Source: Gemmatimonadota bacterium
Lineage (GTDB): Bacteria > Gemmatimonadota > Gemmatimonadetes > Gemmatimonadales > Gemmatimonadaceae
Direction of reading: 5' to 3'
Assembly (NCBI GenBank): GCA_016794735.1
Contig: JAEUJK010000709.1
Span: forward strand, 1 to 13,324
Length of the DNA: 13,324 nucleotides
The notes below the pieces were generated by a model. That model ran no database searches. It was not told the origin of the DNA and saw only the letters and a program-made list of their open reading frames with translations. Of this stretch, positions 5,914 to 12,051 are shown piece after piece. Within the stretch, counting starts at the first letter, position 1; each line of letters begins with the position of its first letter. The translations under genes were made by a program, and so were the position numbers.

Positions 5914-7113
5914 GTGAAATTCGCCCGATCGATCCGCCCTTACTCGTGCGCCCTGCTGCTCGTCACGGCCGGGGCGTGCGGAGCGCTCCTCACCGAAGCG
6001 ACGCCCGATGCCGACCTGCTCGACGTCCCGCTCGACGGGCTCTCGTCAACGGACCTGGCCGCCTTCGCGCGGGGCGACGCGGAATTCAGCCGGCCGTTTT
6101 CTGTCCGAGAGGGGCTTGGGCCAATCTTCAATGACCTCTCCTGTGCCGCGTGCCACAGCGGTGACGGACGCGGCCGACCGGAGAACGTGCTCACCCGGAT
6201 CGGCACGCCGGCCGACGGCTTTCTCGCCTCGCTGGGTGGTCCGCAGATCCAGTCGCGTGCCATCCCCGGCGCCTCGCCCGAGGTCGTCCCCGTTGGCGTC
6301 ACGCTCTCTCTTCGCCTGCCGCCGCCCGTCTTTGGCGTCGGCCTCATCGAGGCAGTACCCGAAGCGGCCCTCCTCGCGTTGGCAGATTCCGCTGACACCA
6401 ACCGCGACGGAATCTCGGGGCGCCCCAACTGGGTCGTGCCGGCGGCCTACGTCCCGGGATTGAGTGGCGCGCGCCGCATCGGGCGGTTCGGGCGCAAAGG
6501 GCAGACGGCGACCCTCCTGGAGCAGACGGTGGACGCCTACCACCAGGACATGGGGATAACAACGGAGCAGCACCCCAACGACAACTTGCATCCCAACGAT
6601 CCGGCCTCCGCTTCGGATCGTGCCAACGATCCGGAAATCCCGTCGGCAACCGTCGCTGCGGTCGTCGCCTATCTCCGGATGCTCGCTCCTCCCGCCCCTG
6701 GCCCGGAGACACCGGACGCGGTGCGCGGCCGAGCGTTGTTCACGCAGGCCGGGTGCAGCGCGTGTCACGTCCCCACGCTCACCTCGGGTGACGCGCCGAT
6801 CCCCGCGCTGCGCGGCCGGACTGTCACGCTCTATTCCGATTTGCTCCTGCACGACATGGGCCCACGGTTGGCCGACGCTCGGCCGGACGGCAGCGCGACA
6901 GGGACGGAGTGGAAGACCCCACCACTCTGGGGGCTCCGGCTCATGACCCGATTTCTCAACGGTCAGGCCTTTCTCCTCCACGACGGGCGGGCGCGCAGCA
7001 TCGCGGAAGCCATCGACTGGCACGGAGGAGAAGCCGACCGCGCGCGCACGCACTGGCTGGGTCTCTCTCCCGCCGACCAGCGCGCGCTCCTCGCCTTCGT
7101 CGGCTCACGATGA
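5914..7113 (+). CDS. DHOR-family di-heme c-type cytochrome (putative oxidoreductase)
   Basis: This 399-residue exported protein starts at GTG with a basic end and hydrophobic stretch (SCALLLVTAGAC), i.e. a signal peptide with an atypical lipobox at C22. Two CxxCH heme-attachment motifs are present, C77-AA-CH81 (followed by SGDGRG) and C281-SA-CH285. Between them are GGPQIQSRAIPG, LPPPVFGVGLIEAVPE and the EF-hand-like loop DTNRDGISG (161-169). Next come GRFGRKGQTATLLEQTVDAY and, late, LYSDLLLHDMGPRLAD, TPPLWGL, FLHDGRA-type LLHDGRARSIAEAIDWHGGEA and LSPADQRALLAF. This is the order of the DHOR (formerly DUF1111) family of putative di-heme oxidoreductases or peroxidases. The natural substrate is not known. 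Its stop overlaps the Rieske gene start by 4 nt, so the two are probably translated together and may exchange electrons in the periplasm. Confidence 0.85.
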   Translation: MKFARSIRPYSCALLLVTAGACGALLTEATPDADLLDVPLDGLSSTDLAAFARGDAEFSRPFSVREGLGPIFNDLSCAACHSGDGRGRPENVLTRIGTPADGFLASLGGPQIQSRAIPGASPEVVPVGVTLSLRLPPPVFGVGLIEAVPEAALLALADSADTNRDGISGRPNWVVPAAYVPGLSGARRIGRFGRKGQTATLLEQTVDAYHQDMGITTEQHPNDNLHPNDPASASDRANDPEIPSATVAAVVAYLRMLAPPAPGPETPDAVRGRALFTQAGCSACHVPTLTSGDAPIPALRGRTVTLYSDLLLHDMGPRLADARPDGSATGTEWKTPPLWGLRLMTRFLNGQAFLLHDGRARSIAEAIDWHGGEADRARTHWLGLSPADQRALLAFVGSR

Positions 7114-7583
7114 ACCACTCGGCCGCCCCCTGCTCTCGTCGCGTCTTTCTCGAACTATGCCTCCAGACCGGCGCAGCCGGGCGCCTGCTGCCTGTGCTTG
7201 GTGCTTCCGTCCTCGCAGGGTGCGCATCCGTCGCCACCAGGGTGCTGCCCATGACGAACGGCCTGCTGCATGTGCGACTGGGCGAGCATCCTGAGCTCAA
7301 CGTCGTCAATGGTGTGCTCCGGGTCACGCCCGAAGGATCGACGGACTCCCTCTTCGTCGTACGCACGAGCACAGACGCCCCGCTCGTCCTCTCCACGATC
7401 TGTACGCATCTCGGATGCGCCGTCGACCTGGTGCAAGGTCAGCTCGTCTGCCCATGCCACGGCTCCACGTACTCCCTGGATGGAACGGTCCGGCGGGGCC
7501 CGGCCGTCAAGCCGCTCGCGCGATACGCTGCACGACTTGAGCCTGGCGATGTGCTTGTGATTGATCTGGGGAAGTCAGCATGA
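7110..7583 (+). CDS. Rieske [2Fe-2S] protein, Tat-exported lipoprotein
   Basis: This 157-residue protein carries a complete high-potential-type Rieske site. C98-T-H100-LG-C103 and C114-P-C116-H117-GSTY give two Cys and two His cluster ligands plus the disulphide pair C103/C116 found in bc1/b6f-type Rieske proteins. The N-terminus has a twin-arginine motif (SRRVFLE, residues 9-15), and the hydrophobic region ends in the lipobox VLAGC38. It is therefore probably folded in the cytoplasm, exported by Tat and lipid-anchored. The late motif SLDGTVRRGPAVKPLARY is typical of the family. No cytochrome b gene is nearby. The neighbours are a di-heme cytochrome (ATGA overlap upstream) and a porin (ATGA overlap downstream), so it most likely shuttles electrons with the cytochrome rather than serving a classical bc1 complex. 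The partner is inferred. Confidence 0.88.
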   Translation: MNHSAAPCSRRVFLELCLQTGAAGRLLPVLGASVLAGCASVATRVLPMTNGLLHVRLGEHPELNVVNGVLRVTPEGSTDSLFVVRTSTDAPLVLSTICTHLGCAVDLVQGQLVCPCHGSTYSLDGTVRRGPAVKPLARYAARLEPGDVLVIDLGKSA

Positions 7584-8785
7584 GTGGCACCCGGACGGCC
7601 ATCCGCTCCCTATGCACCACGAGCATCCTGACGGCGCTGTGTGTCCTGGGGGCCCCCGCACACGCTCAGGCGACCGATACCACGCGCGCCGACACCGTCG
7701 CCCGCCCGTTTGTGAGGGGAGGGGTCTACGACAAGCCGTTTCTCACACGGATCGGCGGGCGTAGCGTGATCGGGGGGTATGCCGAGGCGCAGGCGCGGTA
7801 CGAACGCGTCGACGGCCGTCGCGAGCAGCTTGGCTTCGAGGCGCGACGCTTCAACCTCTTCGCCAACGCCCGCGTCAGTGACTTCGTGCGACTCGGCGCC
7901 GAGCTCGAGGTGGAAGACGGGGGGCGGGAGATCTCACTGGAGTTCGCGGCGATCGATGTGCGCGTCCACGCGGCGTTCACGTTGCGCACCGGCATGCTCC
8001 TCTCCCCCGTCGGGCGCTTCAACCTGGCGCATGACAGCCCCCTGAACGAGTTCACCGATCGCCCGCTCGTCTCCACGCAGTTGCTCGGCGTCGCGTTGTC
8101 CGAACCCGGGATTGGTGCATTCGGCCAGTTTCGCGCAGGCGGAGGCGGGCGCCTTACCTACGAGGCGTACGCCACGAACGGCTTTCATGATGGCCTCATC
8201 CTCGACTCCCCAGACGGCACCCGCGTGCCACGCGGCGCCGACAATTTCGAGGACAACAACACCACGCCGTCGTTTGTCGGCCGGGTGGCCTGGAGCGCAG
8301 GACCAGCCTGGGAGCTGGGGATCTCGACACATGTGGGACCGTACAACACCTCCCGCGTCGATGGCGCGTGGATCGACCGATCGCGACAGGTCCACATCTG
8401 GGCCCTGGATGCGGAGGGAACCCTCGGCGGCATCACCGCTTCGGGCGAAGCAGCGATCGTCGACGTCGACGTGCCCGAGGCGATGCGTGGTGTGTTCGCC
8501 ACCCGTCAGTCCGGGGCATTTGTTGATCTGGTGCGCCCCTTTGGACGGGGTTGGGTGCGCACCATGCCGGGATCCGCGTTCGCCTTCAAGGCGCGCTGGG
8601 ACCTGGTGGATTTCGACCGCGCGTTAGCCGGTGACTCGCGCCAACAATTCAGTGCAGGGGTGAACTTCCGTCCGACCCAGGACACCGTGCTCAAGCTCGA
8701 CTTCGTCCGCGGTCGGGCACGTGATCGGTTCAACAATGCCGCCGACCACGCCTTCGCCCTCTTCTCGATCGCCACGTATTTCTAG
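7580..8785 (+). CDS. Outer-membrane porin (phosphate-selective porin O/P-like)
   Basis: This 401-residue protein has a signal peptide (LTALCVLGAPAHA, cut after residue 29), and the mature chain runs as amphipathic beta strands with turns. IGGYAEAQARYER, LGFEARRFNLFANARVSDFVRLGAELEVEDGG and IDVRVHAAFTLRTGMLLSPVGRFNLAHD resemble the start of OprO/OprP-like barrels, in which a GG-Y-E strand and the RTGmlLvPvGxfNxxHd strand recur. The C-terminus ends in phenylalanine (FALFSIATYF), the usual signal for BAM-dependent insertion. Its start overlaps the Rieske stop by 4 nt. In this operon the porin could admit the substrate of the di-heme enzyme, but that is inference. Confidence 0.78.
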   Translation: MSGTRTAIRSLCTTSILTALCVLGAPAHAQATDTTRADTVARPFVRGGVYDKPFLTRIGGRSVIGGYAEAQARYERVDGRREQLGFEARRFNLFANARVSDFVRLGAELEVEDGGREISLEFAAIDVRVHAAFTLRTGMLLSPVGRFNLAHDSPLNEFTDRPLVSTQLLGVALSEPGIGAFGQFRAGGGGRLTYEAYATNGFHDGLILDSPDGTRVPRGADNFEDNNTTPSFVGRVAWSAGPAWELGISTHVGPYNTSRVDGAWIDRSRQVHIWALDAEGTLGGITASGEAAIVDVDVPEAMRGVFATRQSGAFVDLVRPFGRGWVRTMPGSAFAFKARWDLVDFDRALAGDSRQQFSAGVNFRPTQDTVLKLDFVRGRARDRFNNAADHAFALFSIATYF

Positions 8786-8787
8786 CG

Positions 8788-8800
8788 GAGCCGTCGGCTC
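8788..8800. terminator. Small hairpin between convergent operons
   Basis: GAGCC and GGCTC pair around a 3-nt loop, starting 3 nt after the porin stop, in the 64-nt gap before the end of the MFS gene on the other strand. No T-run follows. It is the only terminator-like structure seen between the two operons. Confidence 0.3.
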
Positions 8801-8849
8801 GAGCGACGTGACTGCGACCGCGATCACCGATTTGTCGCGCATCACCGAG

Positions 8850-10136
8850 TCAGATGCCGCGACTGCGAGCCGGAAGGGTTTCGGGCATTCGGAACCCCAC
8901 GAGCACACCAGACGCGGCGGTAAGCGCCGCCACAGCGCCGATGGCCACGGGCAAGCTGAAAACGTCCGCGAGCACCCCGGCGAGTAGCGCTCCGACGGCG
9001 TACCCCATGTCTCGCCACAGGCGGTACACTCCCACGGCCGACCCGCGCCAGGACGGATGCGCGACGTCGCCGATCGCGGCGAGCAGCGTCGGATAGACCA
9101 GGGCCGTCCCAACGCCGAGTGCGGCGCCGGTGACGAGCCACGGGGTAAAGCCTCGCCAAACGATCATGGCTGCGAGGGCGCCACCCTGAAGCAGCATTCC
9201 GCCGGCGATCATCCACTTGCGTCCCCACTTATCGCTCAGCGCCCCGGTCCAGAGCTGTACCACACCCCATGTGGCCGGGTAGACAAACGCTAGCATGCCT
9301 ATCTCCCGCAGCGACAGACCGGCGGCGGCATACAGGAGCGGAAAGAGTCCCCAGGCAAGACCGTCATTCAGGTTGTTGACCATCCCTGCCTGGCTGGCGC
9401 TGGCCAGTGCCGGATCGCGCCAAGTGCCTCGCGCGAAGAGCTCGCGCATCGACGGCGGGGCCGTTGCCGACCCATCGGTCGCGTTCGCATGGGCCCCGGC
9501 CTCCAATCGTGCGTGGAGCGTCGTGTCGCGCACGAAGATCACGCTGAGCGCGAGACCAGTCGCGGCGAAGGCGATCCCGAGGTAGAACGGCTCGGGCCGG
9601 AGCCCATACCGGCCGGCAATCGCGCCCGTGGCAAGAGCGGAGAGCGCCACCGCCAGGTAACCAGCGCACTCGTTCATCCCCATGGCCAACCCGCGCCGCC
9701 GCGGCCCCACGAGGTCGATCTTCATGATGACCGCAGTCGACCACGTGAGCCCCTGATTGATTCCAAGAAACACATTCGCCACGATGATCCAATTCCACGT
9801 GGGCGCCCACATCACCAGCAACGGCACGGGCAACGCGAACAACCAGCCCGCGACGAGGACTGGTTTGCGTCCGTAGCGGTCGCCCAGTCGACCAGCCAAC
9901 AGGTTGGTGAGCGCCTTCACAACGCCAAAAGTGGCCACGAAGGAGAGCGTCGCCGTACGGGACGCGAGACCGAACTCGCACTCGCCAAGCAACGGAAGGA
10001 CGCTGCGCTCCAGCCCCACCATGGCACCGACAAATGCATTAACCAGCACAAGCAGCGAGAACTGTCGCCAATTCTCGCGCAGCCCGAGGCGAGGCGCCTC
10101 AGGAGAGGCGACGACTCCCCCATCCGAATTAGGCAC
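8850..10136 (-). CDS. Major facilitator superfamily transporter
   Basis: This 428-residue inner-membrane protein has about twelve spans. The loop motif A of the family appears twice at equivalent places: GRLGDRYGRK (residues 82-91) and GALSDKWGRK (298-307), marking two homologous halves. A hydrophilic, alanine-rich link of about 40 residues (near 203-245) separates them. Proton- or ion-coupled export or uptake of a small solute is expected, but the substrate cannot be read. The start is GTG at 10136, 8 nt after the stop of the YnfA-like gene; the open frame runs further upstream but only through that gene. It is the last gene of the thioredoxin-YnfA-MFS operon. Confidence 0.85.
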   Translation of the reverse strand: MPNSDGGVVASPEAPRLGLRENWRQFSLLVLVNAFVGAMVGLERSVLPLLGECEFGLASRTATLSFVATFGVVKALTNLLAGRLGDRYGRKPVLVAGWLFALPVPLLVMWAPTWNWIIVANVFLGINQGLTWSTAVIMKIDLVGPRRRGLAMGMNECAGYLAVALSALATGAIAGRYGLRPEPFYLGIAFAATGLALSVIFVRDTTLHARLEAGAHANATDGSATAPPSMRELFARGTWRDPALASASQAGMVNNLNDGLAWGLFPLLYAAAGLSLREIGMLAFVYPATWGVVQLWTGALSDKWGRKWMIAGGMLLQGGALAAMIVWRGFTPWLVTGAALGVGTALVYPTLLAAIGDVAHPSWRGSAVGVYRLWRDMGYAVGALLAGVLADVFSLPVAIGAVAALTAASGVLVGFRMPETLPARSRGI

Positions 10137-10144
10137 GACTGGCG

Positions 10145-10474
10145 TCAGCGCCGCCCCATGACGAGCACACCCGCCCCCGCGAGACACAGCCCCACGCCCA
10201 CCCAATCCCACCGACTCGGTGCCGCTCGTTCGACCACCAGCAGCAGCGCAACGGAGACCACGATGTAAACGCCACCATACGCAGCGAATGTGCGTCCCGC
10301 GTATGACATGGGCACCTGTGCCAGCGCCCAACCGAACACCGCAAGGCTTCCCAGGCCCGGCACCACCAGCCACGCACTCCGATCAGCACGGACCCACAAC
10401 CAGATCGCGTAGCATCCGAGGACCTCGGCCACGGCCGCAAGCAGCATCCAGGCGAGATCGCGCAACGGATTCAC
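10145..10474 (-). CDS. ynfA: YnfA/UPF0060-family small membrane protein
   Basis: This 109-residue, four-span membrane protein has the family signatures: AAVAEVLGCYAIWLWVR in span one, PGLGSLAVFGWALAQV in span two, AGRTFAAYGGVYIVVSVALLLVVE in span three, and RWDWVGVGLCLAGAGVLVMG at the end. The length matches the family. YnfA is related to small multidrug resistance proteins, and some members are reported to confer resistance to cationic compounds. The role here is unknown. The GTG start overlaps the upstream thioredoxin-like stop (GTGA), and the MFS gene follows within 8 nt, so the three are one translationally linked unit. Confidence 0.85.
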   Translation of the reverse strand: MNPLRDLAWMLLAAVAEVLGCYAIWLWVRADRSAWLVVPGLGSLAVFGWALAQVPMSYAGRTFAAYGGVYIVVSVALLLVVERAAPSRWDWVGVGLCLAGAGVLVMGRR

Positions 10475-10908
10475 GACGGAGGCTCAGCTGCGATCGCGCG
10501 CAGCGAGGCAATGAGGCTGTCCCTGGAAACCACGCCGCGGAACTGCCGCCTAACGACCCCTGAATCAAAGAGGAAGAAGAAATGCGGGGTCGATACGAAG
10601 CCCAGCCGCTCGCGCAACGAACGGGTCGATGAATCCGCGACGTTTACGTAGAGAAACTCCACGCGAGCCTTCCACTCCGATTCGAGCCCATGCACGATGG
10701 GCGCCATGGCTTGGCAGCCTAGTCAACCGGGGTGGTAGAACTCCACGAGCTGCGGCCTTCCGCTTATGCCGACCCTGGTCGGGTCGCTCGAAACGTAGAG
10801 CGCGGGTGCAGTCGCCGGGGCTCGCGCCGACGGGGCATCGCGCTTCCAGAGGAAGGCACCAACTGCGAGCACACTGAGCAAGACTGGAATCTGAGTCCGA
10901 CGCGGCAT
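10471..10908 (-). CDS. Membrane-anchored thioredoxin-like protein with in-frame UGA (candidate selenoprotein)
   Basis: If the UGA at 10725-10723 is read through, the product is 145 residues. It has an N-terminal anchor or signal (IPVLLSVLAVGAFLW, residues 7-21), a linker, then a thioredoxin fold. The strand LVEFYHPG leads to U62-LG-C65-QAMAP, aligning exactly with the FYAPWCxxCKxMAP redox site of thioredoxins and placing the UGA at the nucleophilic first cysteine. FLYVNVADS, the cis-proline loop GFVSTP108 and the strand FFFLFDSGVVRRQFRG follow. All the expected elements are intact after the UGA and in the same frame. Its final TGA overlaps the YnfA-like GTG by 4 nt, which argues that the downstream half is truly translated. 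A 6-bp hairpin lies 20 nt after the UGA. Alternatives are a nonsense mutation in a dying gene, or a sequencing error in TGC/TGT. No selA, selB, selC or selD is in the window. Confidence 0.65.
10686..10702 (-). promoter_or_regulatory. Candidate bacterial SECIS hairpin
   Basis: On the - strand GCCCAT and ATGGGC form a perfect 6-bp stem with the 5-nt loop CGTGC. The stem begins 20 nt and the loop 26 nt after the in-frame UGA. As known for bacterial SECIS elements, the apical loop should lie roughly 16-37 nt after the UGA and carry a G in its first two positions; both hold here (G is second). A second, 4-bp hairpin (GGCT/AGCC) fits between the UGA and this stem. Hairpins of 6 bp are not rare in GC-rich coding sequence, so this supports the call but does not prove it. 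Confidence 0.4.
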
Positions 10909-10915
10909 AGACACA

Positions 10916-10954
10916 GATATACCCCATTGCCCTATCGAAAGCCACGTTCGTGGC
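10916..10954 (-). promoter_or_regulatory. Candidate promoter with palindromic operator for the thioredoxin-YnfA-MFS operon
   Basis: On the - strand a palindromic word, GCCACG-AA-CGTGGC (10954-10941), is followed 19 nt later by TATATC (10921-10916), part of the GGGGTATATC word also found before the di-heme operon. The ATG at 10908 comes 7 nt after TATATC. Transcription would therefore begin at or next to the start codon, predicting a leaderless mRNA. The palindrome would overlap the -35 zone, a usual place for a repressor or activator. The -35 match itself (TGGCTT) is weak. Confidence 0.35.
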
Positions 10955-11002
10955 GCAGGTGTGGGCGCTCTCAGTGGCTTGATCCTGTGCGTCCTCGCGG
11001 CG

Positions 11003-11143
11003 CTCCTCCTCAACGCGCGCGACGAGCTTGTAGCCGGTCTTCCGGCTGATCGCGTAGCGCGCACACAGCTCCTGCATGGTGAACAGGCCGCGTCGGTTCT
11101 CGCGGATGAACTCCCTGCGCTGATCCACTGGTGACGTCTCCAT
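11003..11143 (-). pseudogene. IS481-family transposase, N-terminal fragment
   Basis: From ATG at 11143 the product reads METSPVDQRREFIRENRRGL, then FTMQELCARYAISRKTGYKL. This is the helix-turn-helix DNA-binding start shared by IS481 transposases (MxxSxxDQRxEFvxl ... ELCxRyGISrkTGYKW). Similarity stops after VARVEEE at about 11003. The frame stays open well into the neighbouring thioredoxin gene, but those residues are antiparallel noise and not transposase. A TTG at 11158 in the same frame could serve as an earlier start. Confidence 0.7.
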
Positions 11144-11180
11144 CCATGGCAGCGGCAACCTCCCTTGCTCGCCATGGTAG

Positions 11181-11230
11181 CAGTGTCACCTATGTTCCCG
11201 GTCTGGAGTGTTACGGGTGTTTCCGGTCTG
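11181..11230. repeat. Two 25-bp tandem direct repeats in the IS leader
   Basis: Positions 11181-11205 and 11206-11230 are adjacent copies of a 25-bp unit with about 19 identical positions. Both contain TTCCCGGTCTG or TTTCCGGTCTG at their right end. They lie upstream of the transposase start. Repeated GGTCTG-type words are common at the ends of IS481 relatives and may be transposase binding sites. Confidence 0.6.
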
Positions 11231-11245
11231 TACCGGAATGTGGCC

Positions 11246-11340
11246 TGACGCTCATGGCTCACGAGCGGGCGCTCCCATAAAGCCGCCCGCCGCGCGACCT
11301 TGCGGTGTGAACCGAGGTGCACACCCATCCCGCCACTCAT
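11246..11340 (-). pseudogene. 5' fragment of a cassette ORF cut by the IS remnant
   Basis: ATG at 11340 overlaps the TGA of the upstream tiny ORF (ATGA), continuing the overlap chain of the cassette. About 31 residues (MSGGMGVHLGSHRKVARRAA and on) can be read before the frame enters the IS481-like leader. It then stays open by chance to 10723. I do not recognise the product. It may be a real gene truncated by the insertion, or only an open frame. Confidence 0.3.
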
Positions 11341-11414
11341 TCGTCCCCGTCGGTGCAGCCGTCGGCATGCTGGTCGCCCGCGGCCCGGCAGTCGTGACCA
11401 TCCCCGGGCGTCAC
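11337..11414 (-). CDS. Possible 25-residue acidic peptide gene
   Basis: GTG at 11414 overlaps the preceding TGA, and the stop overlaps the next ATG at 11340. The peptide (starting MTPGDGHDCRAAGDQH, ending DGDE) is rich in Asp, His and Cys. The same frame is open upstream to an ATG at 11660, so it could instead be the end of a 107-residue protein overlapping the neighbouring ORF. Third-position GC is high in this last part, which favours real coding. The function is unknown. Confidence 0.3.
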   Translation of the reverse strand: MTPGDGHDCRAAGDQHADGCTDGDE

Positions 11415-11638
11415 TTCGGCGATCTGTACCGCCTCCCAGTCGCTGCCCCCAACCTCGCGTGCCCACCTCCCAACAGTTCCTTCATCCGCGTCCACCAACG
11501 TTTCGTCTCGCTCACGACTCCCTCCGGGAACAGTCGTTTGAGATGCAGCAACATCCGATCCCGGCGAATGGACGCACCTGGGTTCGGCGCTCCAGCTCCT
11601 GCGAAGCCACGGAGCGACCCCACAGAAGCCGCCCTCAT
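11411..11638 (-). CDS. Small basic protein, unknown function
   Basis: This 75-residue product has a glycine/alanine-rich start followed by a basic helix-prone part (MLLHLKRLFPEGVV, SETKRWWTRMKELL) and a basic end (GRRYRSPK). ATG at 11638 overlaps the stop of the preceding gene (ATGA), which supports translation. Third-position GC is moderate, clearest in the middle. The competing frame 11660-11337 is open over the same stretch, and I cannot decide between them with certainty. Confidence 0.4.
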   Translation of the reverse strand: MRAASVGSLRGFAGAGAPNPGASIRRDRMLLHLKRLFPEGVVSETKRWWTRMKELLGGGHARLGAATGRRYRSPK

Positions 11639-12051
11639 GGCTCGCGCCGCCCGCAGTCATACAACAACCGCGCCATCCGATCCCGCTCCTTCACGCACTG
11701 CCCCGCCAGCAACTGCCCCAGTTGCCTGTTGATGCTGTCCAACGCTTGCCGTTCCAATCGCTGATGGACCTCCAGCGCCGCATCCTGCGCCCCGTTCACC
11801 GAATCCTGCCGCTGGTTCACCCCCTCGATCGCCGCAAGCCGCCGCGACGGCGGCATCGCCTGGAACCCTAACGCGCCCACGCCGGCCGCCAGGAGACCCA
11901 CCACCCACCACCCCTTCTGCAGGTCGCTCACCGACGTCGGCGTGACCAGACCCGAACGTGCGGTCGTTTCCCGACCAGGCGTCATACGGGGTGGCGACAT
12001 CCGTGGCACCGCGCGTCGCCGCAGAGCCTTGATCCCCACGCGTCGGCTCAT
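11635..12051 (-). CDS. Single-span membrane protein with C-terminal coiled coil
   Basis: This 138-residue product has an arginine-rich N-terminus (about 45 residues), one transmembrane span (WWVVGLLAAGVGALGF, about 48-64), then a long helix with heptad-like character (about 71-118: AAIEGVNQRQDSVN ... LEVHQRLERQALDSI). Two cysteines, C119 and C133, lie near the end. The positive-inside rule predicts a cytoplasmic N-terminus and a periplasmic coiled coil. The layout resembles phage inner-membrane spanins or conjugation-type structural proteins, but I cannot name the family. The ATG overlaps the stop of the sigma-like gene (ATGA). Confidence 0.6.
   Translation of the reverse strand: MSRRVGIKALRRRAVPRMSPPRMTPGRETTARSGLVTPTSVSDLQKGWWVVGLLAAGVGALGFQAMPPSRRLAAIEGVNQRQDSVNGAQDAALEVHQRLERQALDSINRQLGQLLAGQCVKERDRMARLLYDCGRREP

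Larger units (their letters stand above)
11003..11245 (-). mobile_element. IS481-like element remnant (5' end only)
   Basis: This stretch has the left part of an IS481-type element: a non-coding leader with two 25-bp tandem repeats, then the transposase N-terminus, cut after about 47 codons. The outer boundary near 11245 is approximate, as I could not define the terminal inverted repeat or a target duplication. The catalytic DDE part and the other end are absent, so it cannot move by itself. It separates the phage-like cassette from the thioredoxin operon and interrupts the last ORF of the cassette. Confidence 0.6.

Noticed and set aside
8842..9228. Arg-rich open frames antisense or in other frames over the MFS gene
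   Set aside because: They are typical shadows in GC-rich coding DNA with no recognisable domain.
10383..10568. Out-of-frame ORF over the thioredoxin/YnfA junction
   Set aside because: It is a shadow of two well-supported genes that already share a GTGA overlap.
10565..11158. A 197-codon frame beginning with the transposase start
   Set aside because: Transposase similarity ends near 11003. The rest overlaps the thioredoxin gene in another frame and resembles nothing.
10723..11466. A 247-codon open frame on the - strand ending at the UGA of the thioredoxin gene
   Set aside because: It passes through the IS481-like leader and antiparallel noise. Only its last 61 codons (from 10908) look like protein, so it is not one long gene.
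11337..11660. A 107-codon acidic frame competing with the 75-residue ORF
   Set aside because: It was kept only as an alternative. Its middle has poor codon third positions, and its ATG lacks the 4-nt overlap seen for neighbours. Its last 25 codons may be real.
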